The notes under the pieces: model-generated
What the model was told of the DNA's origin: nothing
Seen by the model: only the letters and a program-made list of their open reading frames with translations
The model's database searches: none
Made by a program: the position numbers and the translations under genes
Source: Vampirovibrio chlorellavorus
GTDB taxonomy: Bacteria > Cyanobacteriota > Vampirovibrionia > Vampirovibrionales > Vampirovibrionaceae
DNA: 64,000 nt
Assembly (NCBI GenBank): GCA_903866275.1
Contig: CAIPMU010000002.1
Span: 62,001 to 126,000 of the forward strand
Direction of reading: 5' to 3'
In this document: piece after piece, positions 1-8,943 of the stretch
Position numbering within the stretch: position 1 is the stretch's first letter
How the letters are laid out: every line of letters starts with the position of its first letter

Positions 1-808
1 CGTCCAGTTTCACTTTTTTAAAGAAGGCGTTCAGTGGGCTGGTTAACTCATTGAGGTGACGGGCCAGTTCAGCCGGTTCCCGGTCAGCCATGTAATACAT
101 GACGCTGGATGCCACGCAGGTCCCGCTCTCTTCCACGTTCAAATCTGCTCGGGTGAGTAACTTGGAGGGTGGTTGCACGCCCGCCCGATTGGATTCCGGG
201 TAGTTACGGGCAAGCAGGATCTTCTGTACGGCGTCTTCCGAGAGTGGCGCGAACTTTTGGGTAATGGCGTAGGGGCGGCACAGGATGTCTACGGTTTCGT
301 TGACCAGCGCTTTGGCGTCATAGCCAGGCGCCCGTCGGGTGGTTAGCATGGCGTAGAGCTGAAAGAGCGTGGAATGTTCGCCTTCTGCCCGAGTGTCCTG
401 CAGGACCCCCTGTCCCAGAAGTTTTTTCAGTTGAGTCCGGTTGTACGGATTCAACACATCGTAGACCTTGTCGTACATGTACAGGCTTTCGTACAGGCCC
501 TCTTTCGAGGCTGCCAGTGTCCCCATCTGCTGGAATTTGCGAAATTCCAGCGGGTGAAAGGCCACAAGCGTGGCTTTTTCTTTGCTGCTCAGCTGAATGA
601 TTGGTTGAGTCTGACGGCGCTGAAACTGATCCAGGGTAAAGCCTGTGGCAATTTGTGGGGCGCTCAGCAGGCTTGCTGCGGCCGTTGGGGGTGGCGGCAG
701 CACGGGAAAATTAGCAGGCAGAGGCATCGCCGTTAATCGTGCCGTTGGTGGCGCATATCGGGCATACGACGGATACGGGGAAATCGGTTGTAAACCAGTT
801 AGGCTCAT
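1..808 (-). CDS. Hypothetical protein, 3' end outside window; possible papain-like cysteine peptidase
   Basis: An open frame runs leftwards from an ATG at 808 to the window edge, giving 269 residues without a stop. AGGA lies about 7 bases before the ATG. Residues 1 to about 55 are rich in Pro, Ala and Tyr (for example PVLPPPPTAAA) and look disordered. The middle is an ordinary globular sequence. Near residue 231 is ESGTCVASS followed by a hydrophobic helix, which resembles the GSCWAFS nucleophile region of papain-like proteases. The partner His and Asn would lie outside the window, so the function is unproven. There is no signal peptide. A secreted effector is one possibility; an ordinary cytoplasmic protein is equally possible. 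Confidence 0.7.
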   Translation of the reverse strand, partial: MSLTGLQPISPYPSYARYAPPTARLTAMPLPANFPVLPPPPTAAASLLSAPQIATGFTLDQFQRRQTQPIIQLSSKEKATLVAFHPLEFRKFQQMGTLAASKEGLYESLYMYDKVYDVLNPYNRTQLKKLLGQGVLQDTRAEGEHSTLFQLYAMLTTRRAPGYDAKALVNETVDILCRPYAITQKFAPLSEDAVQKILLARNYPESNRAGVQPPSKLLTRADLNVEESGTCVASSVMYYMADREPAELARHLNELTSPLNAFFKKVKLD

Positions 809-974
809 GCAGGGTCCTATGTGAGGCGATTCAGAGAGACGAGCGGCATGGGTGCGATGGCATGCAGCAGTAGTTACTAAAAACGACTCCAGCGATTTTG
901 TTGTTAGGAGAAAGAAACCCACGGATGGAAATGTTGGTCCGGTGAGGAGGGCGGCTGTGAGATGCAGCTTTAAT

Positions 975-1631
975 TTACTTCAGGGTTTTGGCTCGCTCCA
1001 CCAGGGCGGCGATATTGGCCTGAATTTTTTCGGTAAAGGCATCCAGATCCTCTTCGCAAGGTATAGGCTGACCGATGCAGATGTTGATGCGCTTGCGGGG
1101 GCTATCGGGGATATGTGCAATGCCCAGCGGTAATACGGGGACTTTGCCGCTGCGGGCAAAGTAGGCCACACCTTTCTTGGCTTCCCCGACCGTGTCCCGG
1201 TCTTTGTTGCGAGTGCCTTCCGGGAAAATGCCCAGTGCCCATTTGCCGCTTTTCAGAACCTTATGGGCTGATTTAATTGTGGAAAGCTCCAATTTTTCGC
1301 GGTTCACCGAGATAGAGGCCATGGCGATGTTGTAAATCCGCATCCAGTAGTTGTTTTCAAACAGCTCTTTTTTGGCCAGATAGGAAATGGGCCGATAGTG
1401 CAGCGCCACGGAAACCAGTGGCGGGTCGAGTGACGAGACGTGATTGGCCGCGACGACCATGGGTTGCCAGTCTTTGGGGCAGTTTTCCAAGCCTTCCACC
1501 ACTATTTTGTAGCGCAGATTACAGTAAATTTTTAAGCTGGTGACGACCACCCATTGGTAAAAAATATGCGGCCATTTTAACTGGCTGTCTTCCAGTTGGG
1601 CATAGTTTGGTTTGGGGCGGATGTCACTCAT
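975..1631 (-). CDS. plsC: 1-acyl-sn-glycerol-3-phosphate acyltransferase (PlsC family)
   Basis: 218 residues, the usual length for a single-domain PlsC. The family transfers an acyl chain to the sn-2 position of lysophosphatidic acid at the inner membrane face to make phosphatidic acid. The catalytic NHxxxxD motif is seen as NHVSSLDPP near residue 63, and the phosphate-binding motif as FPEGTRNKD near residue 137. A hydrophobic N-terminal stretch (HIFYQWVVVTSLKIY) could dock on the membrane. It follows 166 bases upstream of the left-edge gene on the same strand, so co-transcription is possible. No lipid-synthesis neighbours are present. The family assignment is firm; the exact acyl donor is unknown. 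Confidence 0.93.
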   Translation of the reverse strand: MSDIRPKPNYAQLEDSQLKWPHIFYQWVVVTSLKIYCNLRYKIVVEGLENCPKDWQPMVVAANHVSSLDPPLVSVALHYRPISYLAKKELFENNYWMRIYNIAMASISVNREKLELSTIKSAHKVLKSGKWALGIFPEGTRNKDRDTVGEAKKGVAYFARSGKVPVLPLGIAHIPDSPRKRINICIGQPIPCEEDLDAFTEKIQANIAALVERAKTLK

Positions 1632-1876
1632 ATTGAACCTGCGGTGATAGCCATTTGGGGACGCATTCAGGAATTCGAGGAAGGCATGTTACGGCCTGGG
1701 GTAGTGCAGGGGACGAGGGACTACGGCTTGCCGATTGGGCCCAGTTATCCTCATGGGGTCCACAGGATGGACCAACGCCTGCACCTGCTCATTCAAAAGG
1801 ATGATACCACGGACAAAATCGGCAATGAATCTCCATCCTCCCGAGCGCGTTGAGATCAGTTATATTGGTATGAGTC

Positions 1877-3211
1877 ATGACCAATTTTTTCACACATGCC
1901 CCAGTTCGGGAAACGGATCAAAAACGGTTCCTGGAAGCGGTCACCAACCGGCAGAATGTCATTGCCAGCTTTCCGCTGGGCTACCCGGTGGTATCGCTGT
2001 ATGCCTTTGCGGCCATGCTGGGGGGTGGTCTGGTGGTGGCCATCTGTCCCAGTGCACGGCACATTCGCCGCAATCTGGATTACTTTCGTTCGGCTGGCTT
2101 CAAGTTCCCGGATGTCGCCTATCTGGATGGCACGCAGATGCCCCACGAAGAGCGGAGCGTTCAGAAAGAGGTGAATCATAACCGGGTTCGGCTGTTGTAC
2201 ACCACCCCGGAACGTTTTGCCAGCCTGACCTTTCTGGAAGTGCTGGTGCATGCCGATGTGCATTTCATGGTAATCGAAGAGGCGGATCGTTTCTTGCCCG
2301 TCACGCTGGGGCATTCCCTGTTCAGGCGCTTTCAGGAGGAAGGGCTGGAACAGCTGCGTCGGCTGCCCCCCCTGGCCTTGATGACGCCGCCCTTGCCGCC
2401 GCGACGGATTCAGGAGTTAAGTGCCCGGCTCAATTTGAAAAATTTTCAGTCCATTCAGGCCTGGCCCCAGATGGAGCCTATTGCGGTGCAGGTTCAGTGT
2501 GTCCTGACTGAACAGCAGAAGTTTTCGCATTTGGTGGAGGCCCTGACGGGCAGTTCGCAGCTGGGTAAGCCGGTTCGTCTGGATAGCCCCGGCGCGGTGC
2601 TGATTCAGACTGCCCATCCGGCTCAGGCTGAGAAGCTGGGAGCCACCTTGCTGGATTATGGCTTTGACTCCGTCTGGATTACTCATTTTAAAAAAAATGG
2701 CGCGGAACAGGCACGTGTGCTGGAAGTGGCCAATAGCCGTCTGAACGGCATCATTGTCAACGCGGGTTCTGACATGCGGGGCTGGCAACCACCTACAGAA
2801 GCGTGCCCCAGGCTGATTTTCTGGGCCCCACCGACCAGTGTGGAAGATTTGGTGATGCAGCTGTTTCGTCAGATGCCGACCAATGTGGGTGGCTTTGGTG
2901 AAGCTCATTTTATGAAAGCCCTGTTGCTCTATACCAAAGAGGATTATCAGGCTGCCCTGAAACGGGTGCAAACCAGCCGCACCCTCGAAGAGTTAGAGAT
3001 TCGGGAAAAGCTGCTGGCCTTGCGGCATTATCGTCGCTGGGTGTTATCGGAGACCTGTCGTCTGCAGAGTCTTGCGGCCTTTGTCCAAGGGGCCAGCTCG
3101 ATTGACTTGCCCCCTTGTGGGCGATGTGATCGTTGCCAGTCCCGGCGGCCGGGGCGCGGGAAGCGTTTGCCCAAGGTGGTGGAGCGTTGGGTGCAGAAGG
3201 TGTTTTTTTAG
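1877..3211 (+). CDS. RecQ-like helicase homologue with degenerate ATPase motifs
   Basis: 444 residues that follow the RecQ layout. A DQKRFLEAV region stands where FRPGQ..AI normally is, LLYTTPERF matches the conserved (Y)xxPER motif near residue 115, and a C-terminal CGRCDRCQ cluster near residue 425 resembles the RecQ zinc-binding cysteines. The catalytic motifs are gone. Walker A (normally PTGGGKS) reads FPLGYPVVS, the DEAH box reads EEAD, and motif III (TATA/T) reads MTPPLPP. The reading frame is intact, so this is a diverged protein rather than a fresh pseudogene. It probably cannot hydrolyse ATP and may be a structural or DNA-binding relic. No good ribosome binding site precedes the ATG. 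Family placement is by motif reading only. Confidence 0.8.
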   Translation: MTNFFTHAPVRETDQKRFLEAVTNRQNVIASFPLGYPVVSLYAFAAMLGGGLVVAICPSARHIRRNLDYFRSAGFKFPDVAYLDGTQMPHEERSVQKEVNHNRVRLLYTTPERFASLTFLEVLVHADVHFMVIEEADRFLPVTLGHSLFRRFQEEGLEQLRRLPPLALMTPPLPPRRIQELSARLNLKNFQSIQAWPQMEPIAVQVQCVLTEQQKFSHLVEALTGSSQLGKPVRLDSPGAVLIQTAHPAQAEKLGATLLDYGFDSVWITHFKKNGAEQARVLEVANSRLNGIIVNAGSDMRGWQPPTEACPRLIFWAPPTSVEDLVMQLFRQMPTNVGGFGEAHFMKALLLYTKEDYQAALKRVQTSRTLEELEIREKLLALRHYRRWVLSETCRLQSLAAFVQGASSIDLPPCGRCDRCQSRRPGRGKRLPKVVERWVQKVFF

Positions 3212-3347
3212 TGGGTTTTCAAGTTTTACTGGGCTGGCTTGAGAGAGGCTAGCCTCCCTCAAACTCCCTCCATTGGGGAAACTGTTTCCCCCAAACCCCT
3301 CCAGAGGGGGTGTCCTTTTGCGTGGCTGTGGCGCCTTTTTGCTTAGG

Positions 3348-3369
3348 AAAAGAGGCTTTGCCTCTTTTT
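3348..3369 (+). terminator. Intrinsic terminator after the RecQ-like gene
   Basis: AAAAGAGGC, loop TTT, GCCTCTTTTT: a nine-base stem with a U tract on the plus strand. It separates the helicase-like gene from motAB. Confidence 0.7.
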
Positions 3370-3539
3370 GGACAGCGGGCGAATTGGATTCGGGAGAGTC
3401 GTTTTATTGGGATGATATTGGGGTGGTGGGTGAGTTGTTTTGGGGTGATCTCCTTCTAAAGCCTGTTTTTTTCCTGAATGTTCTCCCTTGGTTGATGGAG
3501 ATATGGGCCTTGGCTCTCTGAATGAATAAACTGCTGTAC

Positions 3540-3545
3540 TATAAT
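3540..3545 (+). promoter_or_regulatory. Probable -10 box (TATAAT) for motAB
   Basis: A perfect TATAAT lies 15 bases before the GTG at 3560. No good -35 box stands 16-18 bases upstream, and there is no sigma-28 type GCCGATAA. If used, transcription would start near 3552, leaving almost no leader before 3560. That would favour either leaderless translation or the downstream GTG at 3587. Confidence 0.4.
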
Positions 3546-3559
3546 TAAAGCAAGTGTGA

Positions 3560-4369
3560 GTGAGTGTCTGGCGGTCGTTTGAAGCAGTGGATATTACCTC
3601 TATAATTGGATTGGTCCTTGGGATGTGCGCTGTCTTTGGGGGCGCTATTCTGGAAGGTTTGCCCATTACCGCCATTATTCAGCCCACCGCCTTTATCATC
3701 GTATTTGGGGGCGCTTTGGGTGCCATTCTGTTGCAATCCCCGCAAGAGGATTTGATCAACGCCATCAAGGGCGTACCCGTTATCTTTATGGGGGCCAAAG
3801 AAAAACCCCATGAAGTCTCCGAGTTTCTGGTGGGTTTGGCCCTGAAAGCCCGTAAGGAAGGGATTTTGGCCTTGCAAAACGACATTGGCTCAATTGATGA
3901 TGTCTTTCTCAAAAAAGGGCTGGAGTTGATGACCGATGGTACTGATCCCCAATTGCTGCGGGATCTTCTGGAAACTGAACTGGCCTTCTTTGAAGAACAC
4001 GTCACCCATGCCTCCAAAGTCTGGGAAGGCTTGGGCGCCTATACGCCCACCGTCGGGATTATTGGTGCGGTACTCGGTCTGATTCACGTTATGAACAACC
4101 TGAACGATCCCAGCAAGCTGGGTGGTGGTATTGCGGTCGCCTTCGTTGCCACCGTATATGGGGTAGCCGGCGCGAACCTGCTCTGTATTCCCATGGGCGG
4201 CAAGCTCAAGGGGAACTCCCGCACAACCATTGCCACCCGAGCCATGATGATTGAGGGGATTCTCTCCATTCAGGCCGGGGAAAGCCCCAACTTTATCGCT
4301 GAGAAACTGAAAGTCTTCATGGGCGGCCATGGCGACGGTGGGGATCACAAAGAAAAAGCCGAGGGCTAG
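3560..4369 (+). CDS. motA: Flagellar stator protein MotA
   Basis: 269 residues, with the four hydrophobic segments typical of MotA/PomA. The first is SIIGLVLGMCAVFGGAIL near residue 13, and the last pair covers the region of TPTVGIIGAVLGLIHVM and IAVAFVATVYGVAGANLL, whose Thr/Ala/Pro-rich face lines the ion channel. MotA forms the inner-membrane ring that pushes on the flagellar rotor. motB begins six bases downstream, so the two form one operon. The start is uncertain. GTG 3560 gives MSVWRSFEAVDITS; GTG 3587 gives MDITSIIGL, closer to the usual MotA N-terminus. Neither has a clear ribosome binding site. Confidence 0.93.
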   Translation: MSVWRSFEAVDITSIIGLVLGMCAVFGGAILEGLPITAIIQPTAFIIVFGGALGAILLQSPQEDLINAIKGVPVIFMGAKEKPHEVSEFLVGLALKARKEGILALQNDIGSIDDVFLKKGLELMTDGTDPQLLRDLLETELAFFEEHVTHASKVWEGLGAYTPTVGIIGAVLGLIHVMNNLNDPSKLGGGIAVAFVATVYGVAGANLLCIPMGGKLKGNSRTTIATRAMMIEGILSIQAGESPNFIAEKLKVFMGGHGDGGDHKEKAEG

Positions 4370-4375
4370 CCTCGC

Positions 4376-5548
4376 ATGGCCAAAAAAGCAAAACACCCCG
4401 AGCATGAGAACCTGGAGCGTTGGCTGGTCTCTTACGCCGACTTCATGACCCTCCTCTTTGCAACCTTTACCGCCCTTTACGCCTTGGCGCAAACCGATGC
4501 CGCCAAGCTGAAAGATGTCAGCGAGGCCATTCGGGAAGGCTTCGAAGAGCAAAGCATCATGAGCGGCATCAAGTCTATCATGCAAGGCAAAAGCGCCCCC
4601 AACCGTAATCCGGACCCCTTGAGTTCGGAAAAAGGCGCGGGGCCGGGGGTAATTGGCAAATTTGACAGCATGACCTACAAGCCCGGCGAGATTAAATCCG
4701 TCAAAAAGCTGGCCGACCAGCTGTCTCAGGATTTGAAAGACTTAAACCGGGAATTGAAGGCCGATGCTGATGCCATGAAGGCCAATGAAGCCGCCGGTAA
4801 AGGTGGAACCAATGTTCCCGCTCTGGCAAAAGGCATTGAAGATGCCTCGGTACCCATTCGGCAAGTGGAGGCCGCCGTGCAGGAGCGTGGCATTCGCATC
4901 AGCTTTGACAGTCGTCTTTTATTTGATGCCGGAAGTGCCACTCTCAAGCCCACTGGCTGGAAGTTTCTGGATACCGTGGCCGAGCGCCTGAAGAAGTTTG
5001 ATCATGATCGGATCCATGTGGAAGGCCACACCGATGCCCAACCCATCTCTACGTTAATTTATCCCTCCAACTGGGAGCTCTCTGCTTCTCGCGCCAGTAG
5101 TGTGGTTCGCTTCTTTATTGATCGCCACGAGTTTAACCCGGCCTCCCTGGTGGCCGTTGGCTATGGTTCCACGCAACCCATTTCCAACAATGCCACCCCC
5201 GAAGGTCGCAGCCAGAACCGTCGGGTGGATTTGATCCTCTACAGCGAGAAAATGAGCCAGATGCTGAACCCTCGCACCCAATTCCTGCAGGAGCAAGCCC
5301 TCAGCACCAAGTCCGATGATCCCGGCAAGCCGAAAGAAGTCCTGCCGGTCTTGCCGGATGTTCCATCTCATCCGGATGCCCCCTACAAAGACGGTCCGGT
5401 GCGGGTGATCATCAAGGAAAAAGATGGCACGGAGAAAATTTTAATTCCCAAAACCAAGCCCGATCCCCTGAGCAAAAGTCAGGTGGTGATCCCTGAACTG
5501 GTCAAAACCGTGGAAGCGGGTCCGGCCAAACTCGGCAAATCCCACTAG
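4376..5548 (+). CDS. motB: Flagellar stator protein MotB (OmpA-like)
   Basis: 390 residues. A short basic N-terminus is followed by one membrane helix, WLVSYADFMTLLFATFTALY, whose Asp22 is the expected ion-binding residue of the stator. A linker with the plug region follows. The OmpA-like peptidoglycan-binding domain covers about residues 175-305 (LLFDAGSATLKPTGW, VEGHTDAQP, NWELSASRASSVVRFF, SQNRRVDL). The last 80 residues are a Pro/Lys-rich tail beyond the OmpA fold, longer than in most MotB proteins. With MotA it makes the torque-generating stator anchored to the cell wall. The window holds no other flagellar structural genes. Confidence 0.93.
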   Translation: MAKKAKHPEHENLERWLVSYADFMTLLFATFTALYALAQTDAAKLKDVSEAIREGFEEQSIMSGIKSIMQGKSAPNRNPDPLSSEKGAGPGVIGKFDSMTYKPGEIKSVKKLADQLSQDLKDLNRELKADADAMKANEAAGKGGTNVPALAKGIEDASVPIRQVEAAVQERGIRISFDSRLLFDAGSATLKPTGWKFLDTVAERLKKFDHDRIHVEGHTDAQPISTLIYPSNWELSASRASSVVRFFIDRHEFNPASLVAVGYGSTQPISNNATPEGRSQNRRVDLILYSEKMSQMLNPRTQFLQEQALSTKSDDPGKPKEVLPVLPDVPSHPDAPYKDGPVRVIIKEKDGTEKILIPKTKPDPLSKSQVVIPELVKTVEAGPAKLGKSH

Positions 5549-5694
5549 GCTGAGTGTAAAGGGTATCTCTTTAGGGTTCCTCGACAGGTCCTTGGTGTGG
5601 AGCTAATAGCGTGATAAACGGGGTTCTGGTAGTGGCCAGTCTGTTGTTCCGGTCATCCGTGAGGCTGTCAGTCTTTTCTTTTCCGCTGGAGGGG

Positions 5695-7575
5695 TTAACT
5701 GGTTTTGGTTGAATGAGGCTTTTTGTGGGTTTCCGTGTGGTTGGGCGTATTGGTCCGGCTGTTTTTAGGCACTTTTTTGGAGAGCTTGGCGTAATTTTTA
5801 GCGAACCCTTGAGAGTCCAGCAGGCCGGGGCTCAAGCTGATGGCCACATCATACGCTTGCTTGGCATCTGCCCATTGGCGCGTTTTTTCGTAGGTATCGC
5901 CCAGTCGCAGGTAAACGTTGTCCCACTGACGGTAAATATGCACCGCCTCCTGATATTTCTGGATGGCGGTGGCGTAATCCTTGGCGTTATAGGCCAGATT
6001 GCCCTCTTCCTCTTTCTGGGTGGCCAGCGCCTGCTTGGATTGGATGCGCTTGATGGCCGTTTCCAGCGAGGGATCCGGGGCGAGCTGGTATGCTCGCTGG
6101 TACAGCACCTTGGAAAAGGCCAGCTCCTGAATCAGCAACAGGCGATCCGCGATCCGCACGTACTCATCCGCGCTCAGCCCATCCACTTCTTCCAGCCGTT
6201 GATTGGCCTTGCCCACGTCTTCCAGCAAAAAGGCGGCTTCTCCCGCCACTGCTGGGTCATTGTCGCCGCTGAGTGTCAGTAAGGTGCTGCGGGTGCTTGC
6301 GCTGGGCTTGCCTTCAATGGAGATGAGCAGTTTGGCTCTGTCCAGCTGGCTTAGAGGGGAGGTGTTTCCAGGGCTGTCGGGGGCATCAAACAACATCAAA
6401 TCGGTGCTGGCCATCGGATCGGTTTCGTTGGGATGATAAAAGCGATGCAGGTAATGCAGCCCCGCAATCGCGCCGAGTGCTTCTTCTGCCAGTTCGGGCT
6501 GGTTGCCTTGCAGGCTCAAAATGCGCCGCCACTGGCTCAGTGCGGCAGACGCTTTTTCCAGGCGGGTGTTGTCGCGTGCCTGATGGTGGAGATTCTCCAG
6601 AATGTCCGGTTTCAGGGCCATGGCTTGCAGGTATGCCCGTTTGCTGAGTTCCGGCTTGCCAAGGGTGTCATACAGCTCACCCAGCTTTACCCAGATGGTC
6701 ACTTCTCGAGGGGTATACACGGTGAGGTTTTGGTAGTACTGGATGGCTTTTTCGGATTCACCCAGTCGTTCAAACTGGCTGGCCAGAAAGTAATCCCGTT
6801 CCGGTATGTGCCCAAAGTCCAGTTGCTCCGATTTCTGGGCATATTTCACGGCCTCAGCGGGTCGATTGACGAGGGCAAAGAGTTGTGCGGTCAGGAAATA
6901 GGTCTGTTGATCCTGAGCGTCCAGTTCCATGGCATGCATAATGGCGGCCTTGGCTCTGGGAATGTCGCGGGTTTTCATGTAAAACCGGGTTTGGGCTTGC
7001 AGTGCGGGCACAAACGTGGGGTGAATCTGCAAGGCCTTTTGCAGGTAGCGTTCTGTCGAGACCAGATCGTTTTGCTGCATCTGCCATTCGGCCGCATAGG
7101 TTAGCACCAGCGGATGCTCTGGCCCGAGTTCCAGTGCTTGCCGAAAGTGTTCCTGAGCCAGCGCCAAATAGTTCCGGCTATTATCGGCCACTTTCCCATT
7201 CGGCGCGTTCGACCAGAGCTGGAACAAGCGCCCCAGTGTGGCCGAGATTTCCGGGGCTTCCGGGTGTTGGGCCAATGCTTTTTCCAGGATGCTTCGGGCT
7301 TTGGCGTACTCAAACCGCCGCATGGCAATCTCAGACAAAGCCAGTTCAGCCTGCATGGCCGTGGGGTGTTCTCCCAGATAGGCCTGATAGATACTGCTGG
7401 CGGCATCCACTCGTCCCACCTTTACAAACTGGTACGCCTTATCCAGAACAGGCTCAGCAAAAGCATTACTTAGCGAGCAGCTCCACAGCATTCCAGTGAG
7501 CAAACATGTTTTGGCCAGCTTTAGCAGGGGCTTGAAGCGTTTGAGTGGTTTATTATTTAAAATTGATGCTATCAT
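5695..7575 (-). CDS. Exported tetratricopeptide-repeat protein
   Basis: 626 residues. An N-terminal signal sequence (basic LKRFKPLLKLAKT, then hydrophobic CLLTGMLWSCSLSNAFA) ends in an AFA-E cleavage-like site near residue 41, so the protein is probably periplasmic or outer-membrane associated. Most of the rest is built of TPR units with the spacing of small and bulky residues typical of the family (A..LE.AL..HPEAPEISATLG; AIQYYQNLTVYTPREVTIWV). The C-terminal 25 residues are Thr/His/Lys-rich and probably disordered. TPR proteins are scaffolds; the partner cannot be read here. It is divergent to the nuo operon, and the 250 bases between them must carry both promoters. Confidence 0.88.
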   Translation of the reverse strand: MIASILNNKPLKRFKPLLKLAKTCLLTGMLWSCSLSNAFAEPVLDKAYQFVKVGRVDAASSIYQAYLGEHPTAMQAELALSEIAMRRFEYAKARSILEKALAQHPEAPEISATLGRLFQLWSNAPNGKVADNSRNYLALAQEHFRQALELGPEHPLVLTYAAEWQMQQNDLVSTERYLQKALQIHPTFVPALQAQTRFYMKTRDIPRAKAAIMHAMELDAQDQQTYFLTAQLFALVNRPAEAVKYAQKSEQLDFGHIPERDYFLASQFERLGESEKAIQYYQNLTVYTPREVTIWVKLGELYDTLGKPELSKRAYLQAMALKPDILENLHHQARDNTRLEKASAALSQWRRILSLQGNQPELAEEALGAIAGLHYLHRFYHPNETDPMASTDLMLFDAPDSPGNTSPLSQLDRAKLLISIEGKPSASTRSTLLTLSGDNDPAVAGEAAFLLEDVGKANQRLEEVDGLSADEYVRIADRLLLIQELAFSKVLYQRAYQLAPDPSLETAIKRIQSKQALATQKEEEGNLAYNAKDYATAIQKYQEAVHIYRQWDNVYLRLGDTYEKTRQWADAKQAYDVAISLSPGLLDSQGFAKNYAKLSKKVPKNSRTNTPNHTETHKKPHSTKTS

Positions 7576-7825
7576 CAGTGTATTCCGGGGTCCGTCATAA
7601 AAAATATTTCCGATTATTTGACCTGCTCAACGGTTTATTTTTTAATGATACTGGTTCCCAGATTTTATATCAGCCTCGCAGGCTAAAAAACATAAAAAAT
7701 GATGTGGTCAGATGACATTCGTTCCGTAGTTTGGACAATGAACAAGACCTCGCAGGATTTCCAGACCTTTCATCGGTTGAATCGCAATAGCAGACGGAAA
7801 CTTAGAGAAGAGACGAGAAAAGGCC

Positions 7826-8197
7826 ATGTATCTAACCGGTTATGCAATGTTGCTCCTGTTGCTCCTCTTTGCGGGCATTACGCCGTTTTTGCTGATGGCG
7901 ATATCTCAAATTGTGCAAATCAAGAACCCTACCGCCCTCAAGCATTCGGTGTATGAGTCCGGGATGACCCCGTTTGGGGAAGCGCATGTGCAGTTTGATG
8001 TGAAGTTCTATATGTACGCGCTGCTGTTCATTCTCTTCGATATTGAAACCGTGTTCCTGTTCCCCTGGGCCGTGGCCTTCGATACGCTGGTGAAGGCCGG
8101 AGGGCTGTATCCTATCGTTGAGATGTTTATTTTTATTGGTATTCTTGTTCTGGGTCTGGTGTATGCTTGGCGGCGCGATGCCCTCAAGTGGCAATAA
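7826..8197 (+). CDS. nuoA: NADH-quinone oxidoreductase subunit A (NdhC type)
   Basis: 123 residues with three membrane helices, the normal size. Family landmarks are the loop [15 protein letters not shown], whose Cys is replaced by Ser in this copy, and the acidic segment [19 protein letters not shown]. NuoA lies in the membrane arm next to the quinone channel. It is the first gene of an eleven-gene complex I operon. nuoB follows 20 bases later. The AAAAGG before the ATG is closer than ideal, only two bases away. Confidence 0.96.
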   Translation: MYLTGYAMLLLLLLFAGITPFLLMAISQIVQIKNPTALKHSVYESGMTPFGEAHVQFDVKFYMYALLFILFDIETVFLFPWAVAFDTLVKAGGLYPIVEMFIFIGILVLGLVYAWRRDALKWQ

Positions 8198-8217
8198 CAG
8201 ACGGAGGCTTGTCTGAT

Positions 8218-8943
8218 ATGTCTTTAAGTGAAAAAGTAGTCGAAGGAATTCAGGATATGCTGGAGAGTTCCGGCATTCTGGTGACGACCATCGACGCGGT
8301 TTATAACTGGGCGCGTTCCAACTCCGTGTGGCCGTTGACCTTTGCGACTTCCTGCTGCGGCATCGAGATGATGTCTTCCAGTGCGTCCAACTTTGATATT
8401 TCACGGTTTGGTTCGGAAGTGTTCCGGGCGACCCCCCGTCAGTCCGATTTGATCATCACCGCTGGCACCATCACCCATAAAATGGCGCCCGCCTTGCTTA
8501 AGTTGTATGAGCAAATGCCGGAGCCCAAGTATGTGATTGCGATGGGTGCCTGCACCGTTACTGGCGGTATGTACGAGAACGACTCCTACTCCGTGGTGCG
8601 TGGTGTGGACCGGATTATCCCGGTGGATGTGTATGTGCCGGGTTGCCCACCTCGTCCGGAAGCCTTGCTGGACGCGCTGATTCTCCTGCAAAAGAAAATT
8701 CGCACCGAATCGATTGTGGATCGTAAAAAACGGGCCTTGCTGCACACGCCGCGTGTGGAGCTGGGGCCGGGTGAAATTCTGTTGCCCAAGGCCGGGCAGC
8801 CCAACGTGAAATGGGGCGTCCAGAAAAATGGCTACCCCGTGGATGAGTTGCAGGCCGAAGGTAAAATACCGTTAGTCAGAGGAAATATAAAATACCGCCA
8901 TGAGCGACGAGCAGAAAGAGACCGGCAAAGAGCCGGCAGCTAA
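8218..8943 (+). CDS. nuoB: NADH-quinone oxidoreductase subunit B (NdhK type)
   Basis: 241 residues from an ATG with GGAGG ten bases upstream; the longer frame from 8167 overlaps nuoA and is not likely. The ligands of the terminal [4Fe-4S] cluster N2 are all present: the Cys pair in [11 protein letters not shown], Cys in MGACTVTGG, and Cys in [16 protein letters not shown]2 hands electrons to quinone. A C-terminal tail of about 70 residues (from about residue 165 on) follows the conserved core, as in cyanobacterial NdhK. It is basic at the end and overlaps the start of nuoC by 44 bases. Confidence 0.95.
   Translation: MSLSEKVVEGIQDMLESSGILVTTIDAVYNWARSNSVWPLTFATSCCGIEMMSSSASNFDISRFGSEVFRATPRQSDLIITAGTITHKMAPALLKLYEQMPEPKYVIAMGACTVTGGMYENDSYSVVRGVDRIIPVDVYVPGCPPRPEALLDALILLQKKIRTESIVDRKKRALLHTPRVELGPGEILLPKAGQPNVKWGVQKNGYPVDELQAEGKIPLVRGNIKYRHERRAERDRQRAGS

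Larger units (their letters stand above)
3212..3559. other. Intergenic region between the RecQ-like gene and motA
   Basis: 348 bases without a gene. They hold two hairpins (an imperfect TTGGGGAAAC/GTTTCCCC(C)AA stem at 3273-3294 and a clear intrinsic terminator at 3348-3369) and a TATAAT box at 3540-3545 close to motA. The open frames here are short and have no coding character. Confidence 0.6.

Noticed and set aside
374-736. Plus-strand open frame of 120 codons at the left edge
   Set aside because: It is antisense to the minus-strand frame that has a good ribosome site and a protein-like sequence; its composition is Gln/Phe/Arg-heavy as in shadow frames.
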